Source of the DNA: Didemnitutus sp047777955
GTDB lineage: Bacteria > Verrucomicrobiota > Verrucomicrobiia > Opitutales > Opitutaceae
Assembly: GCF_047777955.1 (NCBI RefSeq)
Contig: NZ_CP180537.1
Span: 4,154,001-4,218,000, forward strand
Direction of reading: 5' to 3'
DNA length: 64,000 bases
Under the pieces are notes generated by a model, which had not been told where the DNA came from, searched no databases, and was given only the letters and a program-made list of their open reading frames with translations. The position numbers and the translations under genes are program-made. Of the stretch, positions 56,247 through 64,000 are shown piece after piece; positions within the stretch are counted from its first letter, which is position 1, and each line of letters starts with the position of its first letter.

Positions 56247-56273
56247 GTTCTCAATTTACCTGCACCGCCTTCC

Positions 56274-58430
56274 ATGAAACTCCACGCGCTCCTCCTTTCC
56301 TACCGCTCCGCCGTGTGTGCCGCGCTCGCCGTCTGCGGCGCGCACACGGCCCTGGCTGCCGCCGACGCCGGCGACACGCCGAGCTACCTGCCTCCGTCCA
56401 ACGAGGTCGTCCGCCTCGCCCAGTTCGAGGTGAACGGCCAAAAGGCAAAGAACGTCTATACCGTCCAGCGCAGCGTCACCGCGACCAAGACGGACACGGC
56501 GCTCGTCGACGTCCCGCAATCGATCTCGGTCATCACCCGCGAGCTGATCGACGACCAGGCGATGCAGAACATCGGCGACGTCACGCGCTACGTGCCGGGC
56601 GTCGGCATCGCCCAGGGCGAGGGCAACCGCGACACGCCGGTCCTCCGCGGCAACAGCACCACCGCCGACTTCTTCATCGATGGCGTCCGCGACGACGTCC
56701 AATATTTCCGCGACCTCTACAACGTCGACCGCGTCGAGGTGCTGAAGGGCCCCAACGCCATGATTTTCGGCCGCGGCGGCTCCGGCGGCCTCATCAACCG
56801 GGCGACGAAACTCGCCAACGGCCGCACCCACCGCGAAGCCACGATCCAGATCGGCTCCTGGGAGCAATACCGCGGCACGCTCGACTTCGGCGACAAGCTC
56901 ACCAACGCGCTCTCCTACCGCGTGACCGGCCTCTACGAGGACAGCGGCAGCTACCGCGACGACGTCACCGTGAAGCGCTCCGGCGTCAACCCGACCTTCC
57001 GCTACGACCTCTCGCGCGCCACCACGCTACGCTTCGGCTACGAATACTTCCACGACGAGCGCGTCGCCGACCGCGGCATCTCGTCCTTCCAGGGCCGTCC
57101 GCTCGCCGTCGATCCGTCGACGTTCTTCGGCAACCCCGCGCAAAGCCACGTCGAGGCCTCGGTCCACACCGCGTTCTTCACCGTCGACCACCGCTTCAAC
57201 GCCGCCATCACCCTGCGCAACCACACCCGCTACTCCACCTACGACAAGTTCTACCAGAACGTCTTCCCGGGCGCCGTGAACGCCGCCGGCACCACCGTCG
57301 CGATCCAGGGCTACAACAACGCCACGCAGCGCGACAACGTCTTCAACCAGACCGACCTCGTCTGGAACCTCGACGCCGGCAGCCTCCAGCACCAGATCCT
57401 CACCGGCGTCGAGCTCGGCCGCCAGGTCACCGACAATTTCCGCAACACCGCCTACTTCGACTCCGTCGCCGTCGGCACCACCTCGATCCAGGTCCCGCTC
57501 GCCAACCCGCGCACGACCATCCCGGCGGTGTTCCGCCAGAGCGCGACCGACGCCGACAACCACGGCGTCGCCCGCACCGTCGGCGTCTACGCGCAGGACC
57601 AGCTCCAGCTCACGCCGCAGCTCCTCGGCCTCGTCGGCGTCCGCTACGACCGCTTCGCCGTCGATTTCGACAACCACCGCAACGCGACCTCGCTCGATGT
57701 CACCGACGAGATGCTCTCGCCGCGCGCCGGCCTCGTCCTCAAGCCCGCGACGAACCTCTCGCTCTACGCCAGCTACAGCATGTCGTTCGTGCCGCGCGCC
57801 GGCGAACAGCTTAGCTCCCTCAGCCTTACCAACCGCAACCTCGATCCCGAGGAATTCAAGAATTACGAGGTCGGCCTCAAGTGGGAGCCGCGCCGCGACT
57901 TCGCCGTCACCGCCGCCGCCTACCGCCTCGACCGCACCAACGTCGCCATCACCGACCCCGCCGACTCCACCAAGATGCTGCTCACCGACGGCCAGCGCAC
58001 CAAGGGCGTCGAGCTCGGCCTCACCGGTCGCCTCTCCCGCAACTGGAGCATCGCCGGCGGCTACGCCTACCAGGACGGCAGCTTCCTCTCCACCCAGTCC
58101 GCCACCATCCGGGCCGGCGCCCGCCTCGCCCAGCTGCCCCGGCACACCTTCTCGCTCTGGAACCGCTACGACGTGAGCCGCGACTGGGGCTTCGGCCTCG
58201 GCGCCATCTACCGCGACGAGATCTTCGCCTCCGCGGACAACACCGTGCGCCTGCCGGGCTTCGTCCGCTTCGACGCCGCCGCGTTCTACCGCCTCAACGA
58301 CCGCGTCCGCGCGCAGCTCAACGTCGAGAACCTCCTCGATCGCGACTACGACGCCACCGCCAACAGCAACACCAACATCACGCCCGGCTCCCCGCGCGCC
58401 TTCCGCGTGAGCGTCACCACCACCTTCTGA
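56274..58430 (+). CDS. TonB-dependent catecholate-type siderophore receptor
   Basis: A 718-residue outer-membrane receptor. After the signal peptide (MKLHALLLSYRSAVCAALAVCGAHTALAA), the plug has DVPQSISVITRELIDDQ, VTRYVPGVGIAQGEGNRDTPVLRG, FFIDGVRDDVQYFRDLYNVDRVEVLKGP and FGRGGSGGLINRATK, as in Fiu-type receptors. The barrel ends AFRVSVTTTF. Intact. Substrate class is inferred from similarity to catecholate receptors. Followed 100 bases later by a PepSY membrane protein, a common pairing for periplasmic siderophore reduction. Confidence 0.92.
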   Translation: MKLHALLLSYRSAVCAALAVCGAHTALAAADAGDTPSYLPPSNEVVRLAQFEVNGQKAKNVYTVQRSVTATKTDTALVDVPQSISVITRELIDDQAMQNIGDVTRYVPGVGIAQGEGNRDTPVLRGNSTTADFFIDGVRDDVQYFRDLYNVDRVEVLKGPNAMIFGRGGSGGLINRATKLANGRTHREATIQIGSWEQYRGTLDFGDKLTNALSYRVTGLYEDSGSYRDDVTVKRSGVNPTFRYDLSRATTLRFGYEYFHDERVADRGISSFQGRPLAVDPSTFFGNPAQSHVEASVHTAFFTVDHRFNAAITLRNHTRYSTYDKFYQNVFPGAVNAAGTTVAIQGYNNATQRDNVFNQTDLVWNLDAGSLQHQILTGVELGRQVTDNFRNTAYFDSVAVGTTSIQVPLANPRTTIPAVFRQSATDADNHGVARTVGVYAQDQLQLTPQLLGLVGVRYDRFAVDFDNHRNATSLDVTDEMLSPRAGLVLKPATNLSLYASYSMSFVPRAGEQLSSLSLTNRNLDPEEFKNYEVGLKWEPRRDFAVTAAAYRLDRTNVAITDPADSTKMLLTDGQRTKGVELGLTGRLSRNWSIAGGYAYQDGSFLSTQSATIRAGARLAQLPRHTFSLWNRYDVSRDWGFGLGAIYRDEIFASADNTVRLPGFVRFDAAAFYRLNDRVRAQLNVENLLDRDYDATANSNTNITPGSPRAFRVSVTTTF

Positions 58431-58437
58431 GTGCTCC

Positions 58438-58475
58438 GGGGCGCGCGGGTCCACCGCGATCCGCGCGCCCCGCTT
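58438..58475 (+). terminator. Likely terminator after siderophore receptor gene
   Basis: Perfect 11-base-pair stem GGGGCGCGCGG / CCGCGCGCCCC (58438-58448 with 58461-58471) and 12-base loop, then GCTTTG. Strong stem but weak T-run. Confidence 0.5.
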
Positions 58476-58530
58476 TGAATTTCCCCGCGCCTCGCTCGCC
58501 CCGTTTCCCGCCGCGCTTCCCGTTCGCCGC

Positions 58531-59739
58531 ATGCCGCTGCTCCGCTCCGTCCTCTTCTGGCTCCACCTCGCCGCCGGCCTGATCGCCGGCCTGGTGATCG
58601 GCGTCATGTGCGCCACCGGCGCCGCCCTGGCCTTCGAGAAGGAACTCGTCGCCTGGGCGGAGCGCGACGCGCGCCGGGTCGATATCCCGGCGTCGTCCGC
58701 GCGCCTCCCGCTCGCCGAACTCACCCGGCGCGTCCGCACCGCGCACCCGGCCGCGCGCCCGACCGCCGTCATCGTCTCCGCCGATCCGCGCGCCGCGGTG
58801 ACCTTCCAGCTCGGCCGCGACGGCGCGCTCTACGCCGATCCCTACACCGGCGCGATCCGCACGCCCGCCTCGACCCGCGTCCGCGACTTCCTCCACACGC
58901 TCGAGGAATGGCACCGCTGGCTCGCGCTGGGCGACGACCGCCGCCCCATCGGCAAGGCCGTCAACGGCGCCGGCAACCTCGCCTTCTGCTTCCTCGCGCT
59001 CTCCGGCCTCTACCTCTGGTGGCCGCGCTCCTGGTCCGTGCGCGGCTTCAAGACCGTCGCCCTCCTCAACGGGCGCCTCACAGGCAAGGCCCGCGATTTC
59101 AACTGGCACAACGCCGTCGGCCTCTGGTGCGCGCCCGTGCTCATCGCGCTCACGCTGACGGCGCTGCCGATCTCCTACCGCTGGGCCTCGAACGGCGTCT
59201 TCCAGGTCTTCGGCGAAACCCCGCCGCCGCCCGGACCCGCCGCCGCTCCCGCCGGTCCCGCGCTCGCGATCGTCCGCCCCGAGGACACGCCCCCGCTCGA
59301 CCCCGACGCGCTCCTCGCCCGCGCCCGCGCCCTCGCGCCCGACGCGGAGTCCTTCACGCTCCGCCTCGCCGCCGGCAATGGCGGACGCGAGGCACGCCAC
59401 CCCGACGCCAACGCCGCCGCGCCGGCCCGCCCGTCCTCGCCGCCGCCAGCGACCGTCGTCATCCGCACCCCCGGCGCCTGGCCGCGCACGGCCGCGACCA
59501 CGCTTTACCTGCATCCCTTCACCGGCGAGCTGCTTCGCCGCGAGTCGTTCGGCGATCTCACGCCCGGCCGCCGCGCGCGCACGTGGACGCGCTTCCTCCA
59601 CACCGGCGAGGCGCTCGGCCTCGGCAGCCAGCTCGTCGCCGCCCTCGCCTGCCTCGGCGGCTGCCTCCTGGTCTACACCGACTTCGCCCTCGCCTGGCGG
59701 CGGTTCCTCCCGCGCCGCGACGCCTCCCGCGCCACCTGA
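58531..59739 (+). CDS. PepSY-associated membrane protein (PiuB-like)
   Basis: A 402-residue inner-membrane protein with four helices: LFWLHLAAGLIAGLVIGVM, NLAFCFLALSGLYLWW, LWCAPVLIALTLTALPISY and LVAALACLGGCLLVYTDFALA. Periplasmic PepSY-type domains lie between, with EEWHRWLALGDDRRPIGK and the conserved His of HNAVGLW. Such proteins are thought to reduce ferric siderophores or haem using membrane electrons. It pairs with the receptor upstream. Confidence 0.88.
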   Translation: MPLLRSVLFWLHLAAGLIAGLVIGVMCATGAALAFEKELVAWAERDARRVDIPASSARLPLAELTRRVRTAHPAARPTAVIVSADPRAAVTFQLGRDGALYADPYTGAIRTPASTRVRDFLHTLEEWHRWLALGDDRRPIGKAVNGAGNLAFCFLALSGLYLWWPRSWSVRGFKTVALLNGRLTGKARDFNWHNAVGLWCAPVLIALTLTALPISYRWASNGVFQVFGETPPPPGPAAAPAGPALAIVRPEDTPPLDPDALLARARALAPDAESFTLRLAAGNGGREARHPDANAAAPARPSSPPPATVVIRTPGAWPRTAATTLYLHPFTGELLRRESFGDLTPGRRARTWTRFLHTGEALGLGSQLVAALACLGGCLLVYTDFALAWRRFLPRRDASRAT

Positions 59740-59749
59740 ACTTTTCTCC

Positions 59750-59866
59750 ATGTCGCCCCACGCCATGAACCCACCGTCCCGCGCCGACCGACACTTCGTC
59801 CTCGGCCTGCTCGCCGCGGTCGCGCTGCTCGCGCTGTTCATCGGCTGCATCCACCTCGCGACATGA
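59750..59866 (+). CDS. Single-helix membrane microprotein, 38 aa
   Basis: MSPHAMNPPSRADRHFVLGL then one hydrophobic helix (LGLLAAVALLALFIGCIHLA). A second ATG at 59765 would give 33 residues. It starts 10 bases after the PepSY gene stop, suggesting a small partner of that membrane protein. No known family. Confidence 0.5.
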   Translation: MSPHAMNPPSRADRHFVLGLLAAVALLALFIGCIHLAT

Positions 59867-60269
59867 CGCCTCTTTCTCCATCCGCCCTTCGTCGTTCTCC
59901 GGGCGCCTCGCCGGTTCGGAAGCCGCACGGTTCGCTGTGTCGCGAGGCTGTCGCCGGGTCCGCGGATGGAACCCTTTCCGAGTCACGACCTGTGCAGACC
60001 GCTGCACTTCATGTCCTCCTTCCGCGAAGACCCATCGTCTGAACGACTCCTCCGCTTCCTTTCCTCTGAATCGAGCCGCGACGCGCTGAACGCGCGGCCG
60101 CTCGACGCCGCGCGCCGGACCCGGCGCGGCGGCCCCAACCTTGTGGTCGAGTGCTGACCCTTGCCCGTCCGCGCCGGGCCGCCGCCTGCGCATGTCGTGA
60201 CTCGGAAAATCACGATCACGCCGGCGCCCGGTGCGGACGGGTCCTTTTTCAACCCTTCCGCCTTTCGTC
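59867..60269. other. 403-base gap before second TonB receptor, carrying an inverted-repeat element
   Basis: No convincing gene. The middle is bounded by 23-base inverted repeats (see the repeat entry). A 48-codon open frame at 60011-60157 lies between them without recognisable features. A GTGCAG-ACCG-CTGCAC hairpin (59992-60007) overlaps the left repeat. Confidence 0.5.
59975..60208. repeat. 234-base element flanked by 23-base inverted repeats
   Basis: TTTCCGAGTCACGAC at 59975-59989 is the exact reverse complement of 60194-60208. Extending to 23 bases (59975-59997 versus 60186-60208) gives 21 matches. No target-site duplication is visible outside the arms and no transposase inside, so it may be a MITE-like unit or paired operator sites. 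Confidence 0.6.
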
Positions 60270-62381
60270 ATGAGAAAACACACCCGCCGCTCCTCCGGCC
60301 TTCCTCTCGCCTTCGCCGCGCTCGCGCTCGGCGCCACGCTCCTCGCTCGCGCGCAAACCGCGCCCCACGACGCCCCGGTCGCGCTCGACAGCTTCACCGT
60401 CACCGCGAAGCGCGAGCATCGCACCTCCAAGGGCGCGACCAATCTGCCGCTAACTCTCAAAGAAACGCCCCAATCGATCAGCACAATCGACCAGGACGCC
60501 ATGCGCGACTTCGCCACCTCCGGCACCAACGACGCACTGCGACTCGGCACCGGTCTCACCGTCGACGCCTGGGAAACCAACCGCACCTCCTACAGCGCGC
60601 GGGGCTTCGACATCATGCTGACGCAAGTCGACGGCCTCGGCATGACCAACGACTGGGGCCTCGTTGTTGGCCAGGAAGACACCTACCTGTTCGACCGCAT
60701 CGAGCTGATCCGCGGCGCCAACGGCCTCCTCACCGGCGTCGGCAACGCCTCCGGCACCATCAACTACGTCCGCAAGCGCCCAACCAATCACGACGGCGGC
60801 GAGATCGTCGTCCGCGCCGGCTCGCACGACCTCCAGCGCGCCGCTCTCGACTACAACAAAGTCCTAACTCCATCCGGCACTTGGGCCGCCCGCCTCGTCG
60901 TCGCGCACGAGGACAAGGATTCCTACCTGCGCGCCCTGCAAGACCGCCGCACCACGCTCTACGGCGTGATCGAAGGCCAGATCGGCAACGCCGGCGCGCT
61001 GACCGCCGGCTTCACCTACACCGACTCCCTGCAGCGCTCGCCCTTCTGGGGCTCGCTCACCCTCCTGCGCGCCGACGGCACTCAGCTCGAGTTCGATTCC
61101 TCCGCCTCGCCCTCGCAGGACTGGACCCGGTGGGCGCTCCGCTCCGCCAACGCCTTCGTCGAGTATGTGCACACGCTCTCCCCCGACTGGGAAGCCAAGC
61201 TCACCTACAACCACCGCACCGGCGACGAAGCCGTCAAACTCTTCTACGCCTACTCGCTCACCGGCACGCTCAACAACGACAACACCGGTCTGCTCGGCTG
61301 GCCCTACCGCAGCGATTCCGACTCCCGCAGCGACATCGTCGACGCCAACCTCAACGGCCACTTCAGCGCCTTCGGCCGTCGCCACGAGGCGATCGTGGGC
61401 CTCAGCCACTCGAAGCAAAAAACTTACTCCGAAGTCTACTCCATCGTCAGCTCACCCAGCGCCGTCCTCCCCGCGTTTCCCTACGCCGGCAACGCCTACG
61501 CCGAACCCGTCTGGGGCGCGACCAGCGTCGGCAACGACGGCCATCAGCAACTCACCCGCGTCTACGCCGCCACGCGTCTCAGCGTGACCGACCGCCTGAA
61601 GGCCATCGCCGGCCTCAACGCCATCCGCCTCAACCGCGACGGCACCTCGATCTACGGCGGCGGCGTCAACCTCGATAACGAGACCACCGAGGAAGTCAGC
61701 CCCTACGCCGGCCTCACCTGCGATCTCACCGCCAACGTCCTCGCCTACGCCTCCTACTCCGACATCTTCCAGGCCCAGGACCAACGCGACATCAGCGGCC
61801 GCTTCCTCGCCCCTATGAAAGGCGTCAACGCCGAGATCGGCCTTAAGGCCGAGTGGCTGAACCGCCGCCTGCTGACCACCGTCGCGCTCTTCGACGCCAA
61901 GCAAAAGGGCCTCGCCACCGAAGCCGGCTTCGATCCGGTCGCCCAGCAATCCTACTACGCCCCCAAGGACGTGCACTCGCGCGGCTTCGAAGTGGAAGCC
62001 ACCGGCCGCGTGGCGTCCAACACCAACCTGACCGCCGGCTTCACCCGCATGGAACTCACCGGCCCCGACGGCGCCGACATCTACGAATGGGTCCCGCGCA
62101 CCATCGTCAGCCTGCGCGCCGACACCCGCCTGCCCGCGTTGCCCAAGCTCAAGCTCGGCGCCGGCCTGCGCTGGCAATCCGACATCTTCAAGGCCGGCGG
62201 CGTGCGCCAGGACGCCTACCTGCTCGTCAACAGCTTCGCCGCCTACGAATTGACCAAGCGCGCCACCGCGCGCCTCAACGTCGACAACGTCACCGACGAG
62301 AAATACCTGCGCACCGTCCAATACGGCGCGATCTACGGCGCACCGCGCCAGTTCTCGCTCGCCTTCGAATACAAGCTCTAG
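60270..62381 (+). CDS. TonB-dependent siderophore receptor, FhuE/FpvA-like
   Basis: A 703-residue outer-membrane receptor. Signal peptide MRKHTRRSSGLPLAFAALALGATLLARA, plug with LKETPQSISTIDQDAMRDFATSG, TSYSARGFDIMLTQVDG, FDRIELIRGANGLLTGVGNASG and TINYVRKRPT, typical of ferric hydroxamate/pyoverdine-type receptors. The barrel ends PRQFSLAFEYKL. Intact. Followed 28 bases later by its own PepSY partner. The ligand is inferred only at family level. Confidence 0.92.
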   Translation: MRKHTRRSSGLPLAFAALALGATLLARAQTAPHDAPVALDSFTVTAKREHRTSKGATNLPLTLKETPQSISTIDQDAMRDFATSGTNDALRLGTGLTVDAWETNRTSYSARGFDIMLTQVDGLGMTNDWGLVVGQEDTYLFDRIELIRGANGLLTGVGNASGTINYVRKRPTNHDGGEIVVRAGSHDLQRAALDYNKVLTPSGTWAARLVVAHEDKDSYLRALQDRRTTLYGVIEGQIGNAGALTAGFTYTDSLQRSPFWGSLTLLRADGTQLEFDSSASPSQDWTRWALRSANAFVEYVHTLSPDWEAKLTYNHRTGDEAVKLFYAYSLTGTLNNDNTGLLGWPYRSDSDSRSDIVDANLNGHFSAFGRRHEAIVGLSHSKQKTYSEVYSIVSSPSAVLPAFPYAGNAYAEPVWGATSVGNDGHQQLTRVYAATRLSVTDRLKAIAGLNAIRLNRDGTSIYGGGVNLDNETTEEVSPYAGLTCDLTANVLAYASYSDIFQAQDQRDISGRFLAPMKGVNAEIGLKAEWLNRRLLTTVALFDAKQKGLATEAGFDPVAQQSYYAPKDVHSRGFEVEATGRVASNTNLTAGFTRMELTGPDGADIYEWVPRTIVSLRADTRLPALPKLKLGAGLRWQSDIFKAGGVRQDAYLLVNSFAAYELTKRATARLNVDNVTDEKYLRTVQYGAIYGAPRQFSLAFEYKL

Positions 62382-62409
62382 CGCGTCCCCGCGTCCGCCC
62401 GCCAATTCC

Positions 62410-63483
62410 ATGCGCAAGCGCCTCTGGCAACTCCACTCCTGGCTCGGCCTGGCCGCCGGCCTCGGCCTGCTTGTCATCGGCCTCAGCGGCAGCCTGCTCG
62501 TCTTCCACGAGGAGCTGGAGGCGCTGTTCAACCGCGAGCTCGTGCGCGTCGAGCCCACGCCCGCCGGGCGCCGGCCGCTCGACGCCCTGCTCGCGGACGC
62601 CCAGCGGCAGCTGCCGGAGCACGAGATCACCGGCTGGCTGCCGCAGTGGGATGAGCCGCGCCACGCCGACGTCCTCTACGTGATCCGGCGCGGCGACCAG
62701 GAATGGCTCGTCGCCACGCTCGATCCCTACACCGGCCGCCTGCTCGCGTCGCCGCGCCTCGGCACGACGACGCTCACCGGCTGGCTGCTCGAGCTGCACT
62801 ACGCCTTTTTCGCCGACCACGCCGGCCTGCTGCTCGCCGCGGTCCTGGGGCTCCTGCTGCTCGTGCTCGGCGTCACCGGCGGGTGGCTCTACCGCGAGTT
62901 CTGGAAAAACCTCCTCACGCTCCGCTGGCGCCGCGGCGCGCGCATCCTGTTTTCCGATCTGCACAAATTCGTCGGCATCACCTCCGTCGCCTTCAACCTC
63001 GTGCTCGGCTTCACCGGCGCCTACTGGAACTTCACCCACGTCATCGGCGAATGGCTCGCCGGCGAGCACGAGCAGAAGAAGATCGAGCAGCGCCTCTACG
63101 CCCCGACGCTCTCGCTCGACGCCCTCGCCCGCGACGCCGCGCAGCGGCTCCCGGGCTTCCGCGGCAACTTCCTCTCGCTGCCGAGCGACCCCGCCGCGCC
63201 GGCCGTCACGCTCTGGGGCGCCATCGCGCCGCACGGCGCGCTCACGAGTCCCTACGGCAGCACGGTCGTCTACGACGCCTCGACCGGCGCACACCGGTCG
63301 ACGAACGACCTGCGCGCCGCCGGCGCCTGGGCGCGGATCGTCGACAGTTTCCGCCCGCTGCACTTCGGCGAATTCGGCGGCCTGCCTGTGAAAATCCTCT
63401 GGGCCCTCGCCGGCCTCGCTCCGGGCATGCTCGCCGTCACCGGCTTTGCGATCTGGTGGACGCGCCGGCGGAAAACGGCCTGA
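62410..63483 (+). CDS. PepSY-associated membrane protein, second copy
   Basis: A 357-residue inner-membrane protein: MRKRLWQLHSWLGLAAGLGLLVIGLSGSLLVFHEEL (HSW motif in helix 1), LHYAFFADHAGLLLAAVLGLLLLVLGVTGGWLY, DLHKFVGITSVAFNLVLGFTGAYWNF, and a last helix ILWALAGLAPGMLAVTGFAIWW. The conserved His in each helix could bind haem. Distinct in sequence from the copy at 58531. Forms a receptor-reductase pair with the gene upstream. Confidence 0.88.
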   Translation: MRKRLWQLHSWLGLAAGLGLLVIGLSGSLLVFHEELEALFNRELVRVEPTPAGRRPLDALLADAQRQLPEHEITGWLPQWDEPRHADVLYVIRRGDQEWLVATLDPYTGRLLASPRLGTTTLTGWLLELHYAFFADHAGLLLAAVLGLLLLVLGVTGGWLYREFWKNLLTLRWRRGARILFSDLHKFVGITSVAFNLVLGFTGAYWNFTHVIGEWLAGEHEQKKIEQRLYAPTLSLDALARDAAQRLPGFRGNFLSLPSDPAAPAVTLWGAIAPHGALTSPYGSTVVYDASTGAHRSTNDLRAAGAWARIVDSFRPLHFGEFGGLPVKILWALAGLAPGMLAVTGFAIWWTRRRKTA

Positions 63484-63543
63484 GGAATCATCCCCAACAT
63501 CATCCGCTCGCCACGTCGGCGCGCGCGGGGCTAAACAGCACGC

Positions 63544-64000
63544 ATGGTGCGGCTGACTGCGCGATGCGCGGCGCGAATTTTCCTTCTGCTGGCGGCGTGG
63601 TGGACATCGGCCTCCGCGTTCGACGAGACCGGAGACGCGTGGATCCGCGGCGTGTTCACCGGCCACTCGCCGCGCCCGCTCGCCACGAGCGAGTCCGAAG
63701 CCTGGCAGCGCGCCGGGGAAATCGTGGGCGCGACGCCCGACACCTTCACGCTCGTCGGCGGAGGCGAATCGATGCAACCGCTCTACCCGCCGGGCACGAT
63801 CCTCGTGCTGCGCGCGGTCGGATTCGCCGAGCTCCGCCCCGGCCAGACGGCGGTCTACCGCAACCGGGCGCAGCGCCCCGTCGCCCACGTGCTCATCGCC
63901 AAATGCCGCGACGGCTGGCGCGTGCGGGGCCTGAACAATGCCCGCCACGACGACGAGGCCGTCGTGACCGAAAATCTCCTCGGCGTGGTCATCGCCGCCT
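63544..64000 (+). CDS. S24/S26-like signal peptidase family protein, 3'-truncated
   Basis: 152 residues visible, running off the window. A signal peptide (MVRLTARCAARIFLLLAAWWTSASA) is followed by TFTLVGGGESMQPLYPPGTILVLR, the S26/S24 box with a Ser nucleophile in GESMQP. The usual catalytic Lys region reads VYRNRAQRPVAHVLIAK, with His in the place used by ER/archaeal-type signal peptidases. Protease activity and the Ser-His reading are inferred. Ends at the window edge. Confidence 0.65.
   Translation, partial: MVRLTARCAARIFLLLAAWWTSASAFDETGDAWIRGVFTGHSPRPLATSESEAWQRAGEIVGATPDTFTLVGGGESMQPLYPPGTILVLRAVGFAELRPGQTAVYRNRAQRPVAHVLIAKCRDGWRVRGLNNARHDDEAVVTENLLGVVIAA

Noticed and set aside
55208..57814. 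868-codon plus-strand frame covering aroB (antisense) and the first siderophore receptor gene
   Set aside because: It is out of frame with two clearly real genes; its product is Arg/His/Pro-rich without motifs, as expected from high-GC shadow frames.
60011..60157. 48-codon open frame inside the inverted-repeat element
   Set aside because: No start signal, no motif and a composition of repeated Arg/Ser; kept only as a note in the gap entry.

Overview
This is about 64 kb of very GC-rich DNA (roughly 70% by eye), packed with genes on both strands. It most likely comes from the Verrucomicrobiota, family Opitutaceae or a close relative. The pointers are a PEP-CTERM protein with HAF repeats, a fur-family/sufCBD/sufT cluster, an opgG/opgH pair, a LytS/LytTR two-component pair under a giant beta-propeller sensor, several TonB receptors, a TIGR03790 protein, and intergenic phrase-like repeats of the CACGGAA and CGCAAAG type. 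The taxon is inferred from gene content; no rRNA or tRNA gene was found.

Layout. 0-10 kb: end of a secreted protein, a DNA glycosylase, a WD40 protein, an EamA exporter, a large sensor kinase with its LytTR regulator, a PEP-CTERM protein and an RluE-type pseudouridine synthase. 10-16 kb: a metal cluster with ChrA, a DUF2946-like protein, an OprC-type copper TonB receptor, a BNR propeller protein and a CusF-like copper protein. 16-25 kb: ThpR, a DUF481 outer-membrane protein, a 2OG-Fe(II) oxygenase, a Gly-rich lipoprotein, an NAD(P)-binding protein, an M19 dipeptidase, thioredoxin reductase, a VanY-type peptidase and a chemoreceptor. 25-30 kb: osmoregulated periplasmic glucan genes opgG - small membrane protein - opgH. 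29.8-34.7 kb: a Fur-family regulator and sufC-sufB-sufD-sufT, ended by a textbook terminator. 34.7-39.4 kb: sulfatase, YncE/phosphatase fusion, zinc-ribbon protein and a tiny Ala/Pro protein. 39.6-47 kb: sigma-54 activator, periplasmic protein, MddA and TPMT methyltransferases, adenine deaminase, Deg-like protease and ClpP. 47-52 kb: infC, amidase, S1/P1 nuclease, crcB and TIGR03790, all leftward. 52-56 kb: aroB, a conserved hypothetical, lpxA, pdxA and an A-type Fe-S carrier. 56-63.5 kb: two TonB siderophore receptor plus PepSY membrane protein modules. The window ends inside a signal-peptidase-like gene.

How the genes connect. Metal handling recurs: copper uptake and binding at 11-15.7 kb, Fe-S assembly under a Fur-family gene at 30-34.7 kb, an A-type Fe-S carrier at 52.3 kb, and paired siderophore uptake/reduction at 56-63.5 kb. 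The 10-mer TCTCACTTGA lies upstream of both the fur-suf cluster and the first siderophore receptor, which suggests a shared operator.

Caution on quality. Sixteen otherwise well-conserved genes are broken by 19 single-base losses, every one a net -1 and nearly all in runs of three to six identical bases. Essential genes such as lpxA are hit. This looks like homopolymer sequencing or consensus error rather than gene decay, so those genes are annotated as full-length with the break position given.
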